The notes: generated by a model not told the origin, from the sequence alone. Numbered from the stretch's first letter, positions 8,255-14,539 are shown. The stretch is 34,518 bases of DNA from a virus (IMGVR_UViG_3300009604_000035:1-34518), one strand, 5' to 3'. Made by a program: numbers and translations.

Positions 8255-8620
8255 ATGAGCAAGTCCGTTACTCTTTCGAAGGCAGAACTCAAGGCCATGT
8301 TGGCCGAGGTTCGTGCCGAAGGTGTCCAGCAGGGCATCGCTGATGTGAAGGCTACTGGAGCCAAGGTCAAGGTCAAGACCACGACCAAGGCTACCAAGTC
8401 CTTCCTCGTCATCGTTGGCTACAGCCACAATCCCTCCGAATGGCCCAAGGCCATGCAGAAGGCTCGTGCTGCTGGCTACAAGAAGGCCAAGGCTTCTGGC
8501 AAGGACTACATTGCCTGCAACTTGGCTGGCCTCAAGGCTGCTGCCAAGGCGGTCGGAGCCAAGACCAAGACGGTCAAGGCCAAGACCACCGAGGAAGCCT
8601 ACGCCAAGTCCAACGGTTGA
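8255..8620 (+). CDS. Lys/Ala-rich basic early protein
   Basis: A 121-residue protein very rich in lysine and alanine. The N-terminus (SKAELKAMLAEVRAEGVQ) is probably helical, a Lys/Thr linker (KVKVKTTTKATKS) follows, then a short beta-like segment FLVIVGYS, then repeated AKA/KAK helices. The composition resembles small histone-like or nucleic-acid-binding proteins, but no family is recognised. The start is ATG 8255 with AGAAAGGAC upstream; an in-frame ATG at 8171 would place the leader hairpins inside the gene and is less likely. Codons are GC-rich (AAG, GCC, CTC), unlike the late genes. Confidence 0.6.
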   Translation: MSKSVTLSKAELKAMLAEVRAEGVQQGIADVKATGAKVKVKTTTKATKSFLVIVGYSHNPSEWPKAMQKARAAGYKKAKASGKDYIACNLAGLKAAAKAVGAKTKTVKAKTTEEAYAKSNG

Positions 8621-8625
8621 CCTAA

Positions 8626-8695
8626 CCACGGCTACCACTCCGGTCCCATGTTCAGGAGGACATGGGACCGGGACTAGTAATCGTGGTGATTACTA
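8626..8695 (+). ncRNA. Intergenic structured RNA element, copy 2
   Basis: It has the same design as the element at 7855: conserved CCACGGCTACCAC, a central hairpin, then TAGTAATC-GTGGT-GATTACTA and AAGGAG. The central stem is CCGGTCCCATGT with ACATGGGACCGG, twelve perfect pairs with a different sequence from copy 1, so pairing is kept while bases change. The second hairpin is perfect here (8 pairs), where copies 1 and 3 have one G-U. This covariation is good evidence for a selected RNA structure. Confidence 0.65.
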
Positions 8696-8709
8696 CAAGG
8701 AGTATTGAC

Positions 8710-9015
8710 ATGGCTAAAATTGCATTGATGGATCAGGACTACACCGATCCTGAGACAGTGCAGGAGATCATTGAAATCATGAAGACGGACCCTTACAGTC
8801 CTTCTTGTGTTCCCGGCAACCCTGCCGAGCCAACGATTCAATCCATCTCCCTGCCTTGGTACGTTTGGGATGACATCTTTCAGTGCTTGGCAAGTGGTAA
8901 TAAGCAGGCCAAGGCTCTGAGCAAGTGTGTCTATCCCGAGGATGGTCCGTTGGATTGTGTCAAGGACCAGATATCTGGACCTGACTACATCAACATGGTG
9001 ACACTCAACAAGTAG
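8710..9015 (+). CDS. Hypothetical early protein, 101 aa
   Basis: Not recognised. It is acidic, begins MAKIALMDQDYTDPETVQEI and has a tryptophan-containing segment LPWYVWDDIFQCLASG in the middle, probably helical. Three cysteines are scattered without a clear metal-site spacing. The ATG at 8710 follows AAGGAGTATTGAC, the same ribosome-site cassette as the gene at 7936. The stop at 9013-9015 touches the next structured RNA element. Its position in the early block suggests a host-takeover role, without direct evidence. Confidence 0.6.
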   Translation: MAKIALMDQDYTDPETVQEIIEIMKTDPYSPSCVPGNPAEPTIQSISLPWYVWDDIFQCLASGNKQAKALSKCVYPEDGPLDCVKDQISGPDYINMVTLNK

Positions 9016-9083
9016 CCACGGCTACCACCACGGTTCCAATGCTCGTAGCATTGGACCGTGGATAGTAATCGTGGTGATTGCTA
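9016..9083 (+). ncRNA. Intergenic structured RNA element, copy 3
   Basis: It starts directly after the stop codon of the gene before. It contains CCACGGCTACCAC, a central stem (9028-9042 with 9048-9061, 14 pairs with one bulged T, loop TCGTA) and the hairpin TAGTAATC-GTGGT-GATTGCTA. The T-to-C change in the 3' arm relative to copy 1 turns a G-U pair into G-C. After the element the sequence departs from the other copies (AATTACACAGGAG) before the ATG at 9104. Confidence 0.65.
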
Positions 9084-9103
9084 ATTACACAGGAGTATTG
9101 TTC

Positions 9104-9328
9104 ATGGATATAGAGTTGAGTAGTCATGAAAGACCGTCAAAACCTTGCCCTTGTGGTTCAGGTAAGATGTCCATTTGGATGCATGATTGTCAAGGCATAC
9201 CCCTAGACAGGGTTTGTGATGATTGTGAAGAAAAGAAGCGGTCAAAGTACAGACCAGAGACGTTCTCTGGTTACACGCAAGCCGACCTCGATGAGTACAG
9301 CGGGGAACGCATTGAGCCTCTTGATTGA
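9104..9328 (+). CDS. Small SEC-C-like zinc protein, unknown
   Basis: This 74-residue protein contains CPCGSGK near residue 15, which looks like the start of a SEC-C zinc motif, then a cysteine-histidine region (HDC) and CDDC near residue 40. These could bind one zinc ion. The rest is polar and acidic. The start is ATG 9104, with CAGGAG 8 bases before it; frames starting earlier would run through the structured RNA element. The stop codon (9326-9328) lies inside a beta hairpin that precedes the next gene. Function is unknown; a small adaptor or anti-host protein is possible. Confidence 0.6.
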   Translation: MDIELSSHERPSKPCPCGSGKMSIWMHDCQGIPLDRVCDDCEEKKRSKYRPETFSGYTQADLDEYSGERIEPLD

Positions 9329-9331
9329 GGC
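9316..9331 (+). repeat. Hairpin beta, copy 3, overlapping a stop codon
   Basis: GCCTC pairs with GAGGC across TTGATT; the TGA stop of the upstream gene lies across the loop and 3' arm. AGAAAGTAGGTG, the block's usual ribosome-site leader, follows. Translation ending here would melt the hairpin. Confidence 0.55.
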
Positions 9332-9346
9332 AGAAAGTAGGTGTAT

Positions 9347-9532
9347 ATGCTTAGGTTGATTGAGCAGGCTTTGGCAGAAAGTTATGAACAAGGCCGGGAA
9401 GATGAAAAGAATCCCTCATATGAAATGGGTGTTGTTCTTTTCTCTCGAAGGCACGCTGAGAGGGAGCAGAAAGCAATGGACCTGCTTGATGACATCAGGC
9501 GGGAGTACAAGATTGGGAACCGCTCCCAATAG
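9347..9532 (+). CDS. Hypothetical early protein, 61 aa
   Basis: Not recognised. It is mostly helical and charged (MLRLIEQALAESYEQGREDE and later RRHAEREQKAMDLLDDIRRE). No membrane segment or metal site is seen. ATG 9347 was chosen because it sits 6-8 bases after the AAAGTAGGTG leader, as at the neighbours; a GTG at 9341 in frame is possible. It is part of a run of genes joined by beta hairpins. Confidence 0.55.
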   Translation: MLRLIEQALAESYEQGREDEKNPSYEMGVVLFSRRHAEREQKAMDLLDDIRREYKIGNRSQ

Positions 9533-9537
9533 CAATC

Positions 9538-9551
9538 GCCTCAGTTGAGGC
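9538..9551 (+). repeat. Hairpin beta, copy 4
   Basis: GCCTC pairs with GAGGC across AGTT. AGAAAGGTAGGTGTC and the ATG at 9569 follow. The leader downstream is nearly identical to that of copy 5. Confidence 0.6.
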
Positions 9552-9568
9552 AGAAAGGTAGGTGTCGA

Positions 9569-9781
9569 ATGCAGAAAGGTAGAAGGCATACCAGAGAAGA
9601 TTGGTCATGCCGCCTCATTCAACATGCTTATATCTTTAGTGATAAGAAGAAAGCAGAAGATTATATCGGAGACTGGGGCGGACCACAGGTTGTGTTACCC
9701 TATAAAGATGGGTATATCGTCTCGGAAACTTTGCCCAATGGGCATTGCTATGTGGCTTCCCCTAAACGATGCTCATGTTAG
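9569..9781 (+). CDS. Hypothetical early protein, 70 aa
   Basis: Not recognised. The N-terminus is basic (MQKGRRHTREDWSCRLIQHA). The middle (YIFSDKKKAEDYIGDWGGP) and a tail with CYVASPKRCSC suggest a compact alpha/beta fold with C-terminal cysteines. The start is ATG 9569, placed like its neighbours after AAAGGTAGGTGTC; an earlier ATG at 9545 would include the leader. The TAG stop shares its last base with the next beta hairpin. Confidence 0.55.
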   Translation: MQKGRRHTREDWSCRLIQHAYIFSDKKKAEDYIGDWGGPQVVLPYKDGYIVSETLPNGHCYVASPKRCSC

Positions 9782-9795
9782 CCTCTAGTTGAGGC
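9781..9795 (+). repeat. Hairpin beta, copy 5
   Basis: GCCTC pairs with GAGGC across TAGTT. It begins on the last base of the upstream stop codon and is followed by AGAAAGGTAGGTGTCT and ATG 9812. Confidence 0.6.
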
Positions 9796-9811
9796 AGAAA
9801 GGTAGGTGTCT

Positions 9812-10240
9812 ATGTACACTGACCGTCGTAAGCCTTGGATTCACAGGATGTTACTGTGGATTCTTGGTTTGTTACCAGAACGCAGGACTAACCTTGTCCT
9901 TTGGGACTGCGGGGAGTTCAGTATGGATGTCAGGGATAATATAAACTCTGACTTTCGTTACGATTCCTTTGGCCGCCTCGAAGGTCTTGGTAATCGCTGG
10001 TATCGTTACAGCATTAGAGAAAAGCATCGCTTTCGTAAGGCATGTGAACGATATGATGCTAGGGATTACAACCACCAACACTACGCCTCACTTTCTCCTT
10101 GGGAGCTTAGTGAGATGCATAAGCGGTGGAGGCATATAGTAGGGACTGCATGGAAAGCAGATCCTGAGTTGGTTGCTATGACTCGTAATATACTGTTCCA
10201 ATATGGATGGAGAGGTGGTGCTAATGAAGAAACCCGTTAG
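9812..10240 (+). CDS. Hypothetical early protein, 142 aa
   Basis: Not recognised. After a basic N-terminus (MYTDRRKPWIHR) comes a short hydrophobic stretch (MLLWILGLLP), too short for a certain membrane helix. The middle is rich in Tyr, Arg and Trp (NRWYRYSIREKHRFRK). The end is WRHIVGTAWKADPELVAM followed by a polar tail. The start is ATG 9812, 7 bases after the AAAGGTAGGTG leader. Its end overlaps a 28-codon frame starting at 10224. It may be membrane-associated, but this is only suggested by the N-terminus. Confidence 0.55.
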   Translation: MYTDRRKPWIHRMLLWILGLLPERRTNLVLWDCGEFSMDVRDNINSDFRYDSFGRLEGLGNRWYRYSIREKHRFRKACERYDARDYNHQHYASLSPWELSEMHKRWRHIVGTAWKADPELVAMTRNILFQYGWRGGANEETR

Positions 10241-10310
10241 TTTCTGGAGGTTATGTAAAAATATAGTCTCTTTCGTTTTCTGCGGAGGAATCCGCTACAA
10301 AGGTAGGTGA
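10224..10310 (+). CDS. Possible tiny protein, 28 aa
   Basis: This short frame (MKKPVSFWRLCKNIVSFVFC then GGIRYKGR) overlaps the end of the previous gene by 17 bases. GAGGTGGTG lies just before its ATG and could serve as a ribosome site. It has a basic start and a hydrophobic middle, so it could be a small membrane peptide. Its end runs through the beta-like hairpin and the ribosome site of the next gene. It may be real through translational coupling, or chance. Confidence 0.35.
   Translation: MKKPVSFWRLCKNIVSFVFCGGIRYKGR
10282..10295 (+). repeat. Hairpin beta-like, sequence-swapped copy
   Basis: GCGGA pairs with TCCGC across GGAA, a GNRA-type loop. The downstream leader (AAAGGTAGGTG) is the same as after the other beta hairpins, but the stem sequence is different. 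Keeping a stem of the same size in the same place with other bases supports a structural role. Confidence 0.55.
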
Positions 10311-10320
10311 TTGAGTGTTC

Positions 10321-10407
10321 ATGATTGAATTGGTATTGTGTTTCGTTAGTGTATCGTTTATTGTTCTTTGTTTGATGTTGATACTTCAGGAGGTAAAGGA
10401 ATTGTAA
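10321..10407 (+). CDS. Tiny membrane protein, 28 aa
   Basis: Nearly the whole peptide is one hydrophobic segment (MIELVLCFVSVSFIVLCLML) followed by a short polar tail (ILQEVKEL). A single-pass membrane helix is likely. AGGTAGGTGATTGAGTGTTC precedes the ATG, and its TAA overlaps the next ATG by one base (TAATG), which suggests translational coupling. No family can be assigned at this size; it is too small to call a holin. Confidence 0.5.
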   Translation: MIELVLCFVSVSFIVLCLMLILQEVKEL

Positions 10408-10625
10408 TGGGCAAGCAAATGAAATCTGACAATCTATGTCCCTTGCTTTTGGCTGACCTATTCCAAGAAGCATTGAAAGATAGAATGCTTCAAGGTTGGT
10501 TGGCACTGTGTCCTCCGGGCCTTGTCTTGGAATCTTGTGGGATAGGTCCAGCCTGTATTGCATTTGAATTGGGTGTAGAAGCAGGACTCAAGCAGGCACT
10601 TGACTCAGGAGGCAACGATGGGTAA
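10407..10625 (+). CDS. Hypothetical early protein, 72 aa
   Basis: Not recognised. It begins MGKQMKSDNLCPLLLADLFQ and contains LCPPGLVLESCGIGPACIAF, with four cysteines in total and no clear metal-site spacing. ATG 10407 is preceded by CAGGAGGTAAAGGA, a strong ribosome site inside the end of the upstream gene. Its own end overlaps the next start at 10618 by 8 bases. The chain of overlaps from 10321 to 10920 suggests one translationally coupled group. Confidence 0.55.
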   Translation: MGKQMKSDNLCPLLLADLFQEALKDRMLQGWLALCPPGLVLESCGIGPACIAFELGVEAGLKQALDSGGNDG

Positions 10626-10920
10626 GAAGTTCGCCCCAATGTCTCGCCCTGTATCTATGCGTGAGGGTATGACGCATCAGGCTATTGCCGATGAGTTGAA
10701 TGCTGACCCTCACCCTGAATCGGGCGACCACAACACGAAGGAAACCGTAAGGCAAACCCTGAGTAAAATCATATGCAAACTCAGGCACTTTATACTTGAA
10801 GATCCTGAGTGTAGAGAAGCGGCACAAACAATCCTCCAACGTAAGGAGTTTACTGTATTAGAGGAGTTTGAGGATAAACATAAAGAGGCTCGGGAACATT
10901 ACAAAAGGAATCGCCAATAG
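10618..10920 (+). CDS. Small helix-turn-helix protein, sigma-region-4-like
   Basis: A 100-residue protein. Residues about 17-50 (REGMTHQAIADELNADPHPE, then TVRQTLSKIICKLR) follow the pattern of a winged or sigma-70 region 4 helix-turn-helix: an 'xHQAIADEL' first helix and a 'VRQTLSKI' recognition helix. The loop between them is longer than usual (PHPESGDHNTKE). The C-terminus is a charged helix (EEFEDKHKEAREHYKRNRQ). ATG 10618 follows TCAGGAGGCAACG, a strong ribosome site. It lies just before the promoter region of RNA polymerase 1 and might regulate it; this is inference. Confidence 0.65.
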   Translation: MGKKFAPMSRPVSMREGMTHQAIADELNADPHPESGDHNTKETVRQTLSKIICKLRHFILEDPECREAAQTILQRKEFTVLEEFEDKHKEAREHYKRNRQ

Positions 10921-10929
10921 TATATACAT

Positions 10930-10961
10930 ACGTACACAGGTAGGTAGATACCTATGTACGT
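10930..10961 (+). other. Hairpin overlapping the first family B promoter
   Basis: ACGTACA then AGGTA pair with TACCT then TGTACGT, twelve pairs with one C-A mismatch and a GGTAGA loop. The 3' arm lies in the upstream part of the promoter-like repeat. It could terminate or process the early transcript just where a new one begins, or be a protein-binding palindrome. TACGTA/GTAC motifs are dense here. Confidence 0.45.
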
Positions 10962-10989
10962 ACGTGATAGTCTAGTTCTACCAAAGGGG
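10953..10989 (+). promoter_or_regulatory. Family B promoter (T3/T7-like), copy 1
   Basis: This is a 37-base repeat, identical at 11011-11047. Its core is CTAGTTCTACCAAAGGG preceded by TGATAGT. The ending ACCAAAGGGG resembles the T3 promoter end (ACTAAAGGGAGA), with initiation expected at the first G of GGG (10986). It lies in a 190-base gene-free gap before a basic protein and RNA polymerase 1. The match to the T3/T7 design is visible, but activity is inferred. Confidence 0.65.
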
Positions 10990-11010
10990 ACCGGACACAC
11001 CACACGTATG

Positions 11011-11047
11011 TATGTACGTACGTGATAGTCTAGTTCTACCAAAGGGG
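11011..11047 (+). promoter_or_regulatory. Family B promoter (T3/T7-like), copy 2
   Basis: This is an exact copy of the 37 bases at 10953, 58 bases further on. It is followed by CCACGGCACAGGGC rather than ACCGGACACACC, so the similarity ends at the expected start GGGG. Loss of similarity right after GGG is what promoters for a phage polymerase would show. The two copies in tandem would drive the genes from 11112 through RNA polymerase 1. Confidence 0.65.
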
Positions 11048-11111
11048 CCACGGCACAGGGCTGTGTGTACCCACCCATGTAAACGCCATGACGATAAGGA
11101 ACATACGTAAA

Positions 11112-11906
11112 ATGGCTAAGAAGATGATTCAACTGTCTGGACAAGAACTCGTAGCCAAGGGTAATCCTAAGGCTGTGGCTGAACTGGTACGCCGTCACAA
11201 TAACGGTAGCCGGTTCGCTATCAAGCGGCTGGAGGAGTTGGGCCTTGACCATGAGGGAAATCCGTTGACCGATGAGCAGCCTGCCCAAGACAGCAACGCT
11301 GAGCGTATTGCTCAACTTGAGGCTGAACTGGCTGCTGCAAAGGCTGGCGGTGTTCCGACAGGCAAGCCAAAGGCGGCGAAGAAGACTCGCAAGGTGAAGT
11401 CGGTTGATGCACCTCCCGTGTTTACGGAGGCGACGTTGACGGCTATGCCTCGTGAGCAACTCAAGGGGTTGGCTGGTGTTGGTGCTTCAAGCAAGTTGCG
11501 AAGCAAGACACTGGTTCAGCAGATCCTTGGGAATCAGCAGCCTGAGGTGGAGCCTGTCTCCCCAACACAGGACAAGGCTGAGTACCTGAAAGGTATGATG
11601 GTTCGTCAAACGCTTACCGATGACGGCATCATGCTAGAGATCCTTGGTACAGGGGTTCAGAAGAAAGACGGCACCTACAAGAAGAAGGCCAAGAAGCATG
11701 ATCTTACGGGAGCATGTGGAATTGGTAACGACTACAAGGAAGCCGTCTATAGCCTGAATGAAGGGCTGGCCGAACAGGGATTCAAGATTGGCAAGCCCGG
11801 CAACTGGTTTGAGCAAGTAGATGAGCGGACTGGAATCACTAAGTCCAATCGTCCGAAGCGTCGTAACACTAACAAGTCTGCGGTAATGACAGCAGACCTC
11901 GGCTGA
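11112..11906 (+). CDS. Basic Lys/Ala-rich protein before RNA polymerase 1
   Basis: A 264-residue protein of unknown family. Residues 1-60 hold a helical segment (ELVRRHNNGSRFAIKRLEEL). Next comes a short coiled-coil-like stretch (AERIAQLEAELAAAKAGG), a basic linker (KPKAAKKTRKVKS), a helical motif MPREQLKGLAGVGASSKLRS resembling a SAP/Rho-N-type nucleic-acid-binding helix pair, and a basic C-terminal domain (KKDGTYKKKAKKHD). DNA or RNA binding is likely from composition. ATG 11112 has AAGGAA ten bases before it; ATG 11088 is a possible earlier start. It lies between the family B promoters and the polymerase gene, so both are probably co-transcribed. Confidence 0.6.
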   Translation: MAKKMIQLSGQELVAKGNPKAVAELVRRHNNGSRFAIKRLEELGLDHEGNPLTDEQPAQDSNAERIAQLEAELAAAKAGGVPTGKPKAAKKTRKVKSVDAPPVFTEATLTAMPREQLKGLAGVGASSKLRSKTLVQQILGNQQPEVEPVSPTQDKAEYLKGMMVRQTLTDDGIMLEILGTGVQKKDGTYKKKAKKHDLTGACGIGNDYKEAVYSLNEGLAEQGFKIGKPGNWFEQVDERTGITKSNRPKRRNTNKSAVMTADLG

Positions 11907-11980
11907 TAGCACTGTGCATGACCTGAGCATGTCAGTAAAAGGCTCTTAATGAAACCCTCAAACATATGAGGAGTAAGCCA

Positions 11981-14107
11981 ATGACTAGAGTATTGGATGC
12001 TACATTGGACCGTCAGCGTGACCTTGAAATGGAAATCGTGGGGTCAGGTAATAATCCTAACCCTATCGTTGACCATCTAGAGGAAGCCCTTGAGGTTGTG
12101 ATGTCATCCTTTCAACGCTTGCCCAAGTGGGTCAGGATTGTGCGACATCTCGGAACCCGAAACGTATCACACATAGCCTTATGTGCGACAATGGACAAGG
12201 TTTCCAAGTCAGGTAACACGGCTCAAGCACACCCTGTTGTGAATGAAATATCACAGCGGTTGCTTTGGCTATGTTCTGACATGAGCAGAGATGATCGTTT
12301 GGCGTTGGCTTGGAACGTCTTACATGCTTGCCGACAGGCTGGACTGATTAGCCTGTGGACTAACAAGCGTGAGGATGCTACAGTCGTTCGCCTTACTTCG
12401 TACTTGACTGGTATGCTGGACGAGTATGATCTGTGGGGTCTGGTCGGCATGAATCGTCGGCCTATGATTGTCCCTCCTGTTCCTCATACAATAGAGGAGC
12501 CGGGTGGATACCTTACAGATGCCCTTCGCCACGGCATTAGTCATGGTACATGGCAGAATGTTGTGGGCCAGAAAATTGTGGCTGCTATGAACGCACTACA
12601 AAATACGGCTTGGGTAGTTGATGAGTGGACCCTTGAGGTAGCCAAGTATACCTTGCTGCCTTATGAGTCTGAGGTCAACAAGTATTCGCACAGCGTTTGC
12701 CTACAGGTAGCGTCTGAGATGCTTGGCATCCCATTCTGGCTGGTTGTGTATCTGGATAACCGAGGCAGGTTGTACTACCTTAGCGATGTATTGTCACCGC
12801 AAGGTAATGACCTATGCCAAGGCGTGTTGAGGTTTCATGAGAAGCAGCAACTGTCCACGATGCGTGACTGGTTCTGGGCAAGGGTTCAGGTTGCCAATGC
12901 GTGTTCTGGCCTGCCAATAGCAGAAGGTAAGAAACTGGACAAGATGCGATTTGAAGATCGTGTTCAGTGGACTGAGGATAATGAGAAGCAACTCGTTGCT
13001 ATCTCGAAAGATCCTTTGAAACATCTGGATGCTTGGTGGGATGGGTTTGGTAAGGGTGCTGGTACTTTCCGGTGCTTCGCAGCGTGTAATTCGTTGAGTG
13101 AAGCCCTTGAGGATGGCACTTGGAACCTACCCGTTAGGCTTGATGCAACTTCGTCTAACAACCAGCACTCGAATGCTGCCCTACTCGATGCCGATGGAGC
13201 ATGGCGTGTTAACCTTGTGCCTAATGACACAGGGTTGCCTCATAACTTCCGAGAGGATATTTGTGAGGAGAACCGTCGTGCTTGGTCTGCGGGTGAGGAC
13301 GATCACGATTACGTTGATATGTTTATCGCTGAGGATGATGTAGTTAACAACGCCAGTGTTGCCAAAGACCCGGTAATGATTATTCCTTACGGTGGTACAG
13401 TACTACGTATCGGTAAGAATTTCATGGGTGATAAGACTTGGCATAACGCAGGTACTGAAGATGAACCGGAGTGGATGGTGGTTGCTGCACCTGACAGTCC
13501 CATCGGTAAGTTAGACATTGATGTAGAGTTACAATTCGATGTTGCTATGAAACTTGCCAGTCGGTATCGCAAGTCGTTGTTAACTGTGGTCCCGAGTATC
13601 CTTAACTACATGGACTTTATCAAGGCATGTGTTAAGGCTGCTGCGGAAGATGGTGAGCCTATGGTGTGGACTACTGCGGCTGGTCTTAGGGTTGAGAACT
13701 TTAAGAACAATCGTGTAGAGTGTACGCTTACGGCTAGTAAACGCTTCGATGACGATTCTTGTTCGTCCTTGAAGTTCTTCAAGTTTGACGATGAGTTGAA
13801 TGTACGGAAGTCTTGCACCGCTGGACCTCCTAACTTCACTCACTCAATGGATGGATGTCACTTACAACTGTGTATCTGGAAGGCGATTACAGGTCATGGT
13901 GTTATCAGTATTGCTGGTATACATGACTGTCTTGCTATGTTGCCTAAGGATGTACCCGCTGTACGCGGTGTAATTCCTGCTATGTTCGTGGCTCTGTATA
14001 GGGAGTCACCACTGGTAGCTCTCGCTGAAACGTATGATGTTGAGTTGCCTGAGTTCGGTGACTTGTGTATTGATGACGTTCTGGAATCTGAGTTCATGTT
14101 CATGTGA
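11981..14107 (+). CDS. T7-type single-subunit RNA polymerase 1 (divergent, short)
   Basis: DNA-directed RNA polymerase of the T7 family, 708 residues against 883 in T7, so the N-terminal domain is shortened. Visible family motifs are RPMIVPPVPHT (early palm), DNRGRLYY..PQGND, motif A DATSSNNQH with catalytic Asp 388, motif B KDPVMIIPYG with Lys 462 and Tyr 470, PNFTHSMDGCHL, and motif C HDCLA with Asp 649. The C-terminus ends EFMFM, like the aromatic foot (FAFA) of T7. All four key catalytic residues are kept, but motif A lacks the usual DG, motif B has Asp after Lys instead of Arg, and motif C lacks the usual SFG. ATG 11981 follows AGGAGTAAGCC; ATG 11966 is an alternative. It is a clear but divergent homologue of the enzyme coded at 18343. 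Confidence 0.93.
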   Translation: MTRVLDATLDRQRDLEMEIVGSGNNPNPIVDHLEEALEVVMSSFQRLPKWVRIVRHLGTRNVSHIALCATMDKVSKSGNTAQAHPVVNEISQRLLWLCSDMSRDDRLALAWNVLHACRQAGLISLWTNKREDATVVRLTSYLTGMLDEYDLWGLVGMNRRPMIVPPVPHTIEEPGGYLTDALRHGISHGTWQNVVGQKIVAAMNALQNTAWVVDEWTLEVAKYTLLPYESEVNKYSHSVCLQVASEMLGIPFWLVVYLDNRGRLYYLSDVLSPQGNDLCQGVLRFHEKQQLSTMRDWFWARVQVANACSGLPIAEGKKLDKMRFEDRVQWTEDNEKQLVAISKDPLKHLDAWWDGFGKGAGTFRCFAACNSLSEALEDGTWNLPVRLDATSSNNQHSNAALLDADGAWRVNLVPNDTGLPHNFREDICEENRRAWSAGEDDHDYVDMFIAEDDVVNNASVAKDPVMIIPYGGTVLRIGKNFMGDKTWHNAGTEDEPEWMVVAAPDSPIGKLDIDVELQFDVAMKLASRYRKSLLTVVPSILNYMDFIKACVKAAAEDGEPMVWTTAAGLRVENFKNNRVECTLTASKRFDDDSCSSLKFFKFDDELNVRKSCTAGPPNFTHSMDGCHLQLCIWKAITGHGVISIAGIHDCLAMLPKDVPAVRGVIPAMFVALYRESPLVALAETYDVELPEFGDLCIDDVLESEFMFM

Positions 14108-14115
14108 GGTGTGTT

Positions 14116-14430
14116 ATGAAGAACGCTTCGTATCGTGAGTTCCTCAAGGATACTCTTATACTTATCCACGAGGGTCTGACGCTTAAGGTATATAAGCGAC
14201 TCCCCTTAAATGCCTATGAGTGGGAGGTATTTCTCTTTGATCGTAAGAGAGACTATAGTGTGAGTATTATGTGGAAAAACAAGAGGATCTATACCCGATT
14301 GATAGATCGAACCTTCTTTGATCGCAGGAATACTAACGCTAAGGACCGTAAGTATATGCGATTACACGCCAATGTTTTGACTGATGCTGTTAGGAAGGCG
14401 TTAGTTAAGAAAGATAAACCTAATGTCTAG
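14116..14430 (+). CDS. Hypothetical protein, 104 aa
   Basis: Not recognised. It is basic, with KNASYREFLKDTLILIHEG at the start, an alternating strand-like middle (NAYEWEVFLFDRKRDYSVSI) and a lysine-rich end. ATG 14116 follows GTGAGGTGTGTT; an ATG at 14104 overlapping the polymerase stop is less well placed. It appears to be translated along with RNA polymerase 1 and the two small genes after it. No membrane or metal-site features are seen. Confidence 0.55.
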   Translation: MKNASYREFLKDTLILIHEGLTLKVYKRLPLNAYEWEVFLFDRKRDYSVSIMWKNKRIYTRLIDRTFFDRRNTNAKDRKYMRLHANVLTDAVRKALVKKDKPNV

Positions 14431-14539
14431 AGTAACCGAAGCATTGAGGACGCATGTATCTAGGCTGCAAAAGAAAGGCAAGCCTAGAAGATCCAAGAAA
14501 AACAAGTATGGCCTGCGTAGAGCAGGTAGGAAAAACTAA
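14423..14539 (+). CDS. Tiny very basic protein, 38 aa
   Basis: This 38-residue peptide (MSRVTEALRTHVSRLQKKGK, then PRRSKKNKYGLRRAGRKN) is about 40 percent Lys and Arg. It overlaps the gene before by 8 bases and shares TAATG with the gene after, so all three are probably translationally coupled. Binding to nucleic acid is likely from its charge. Its small size leaves the gene call uncertain, but the tight overlaps on both sides support it. Confidence 0.5.
   Translation: MSRVTEALRTHVSRLQKKGKPRRSKKNKYGLRRAGRKN

Noticed and set aside
10899-11459. 186-codon - strand frame over the promoter region
   Set aside because: It runs through the family B promoter repeats and opposite the gene at 11112; composition is irregular and no start signal is seen.
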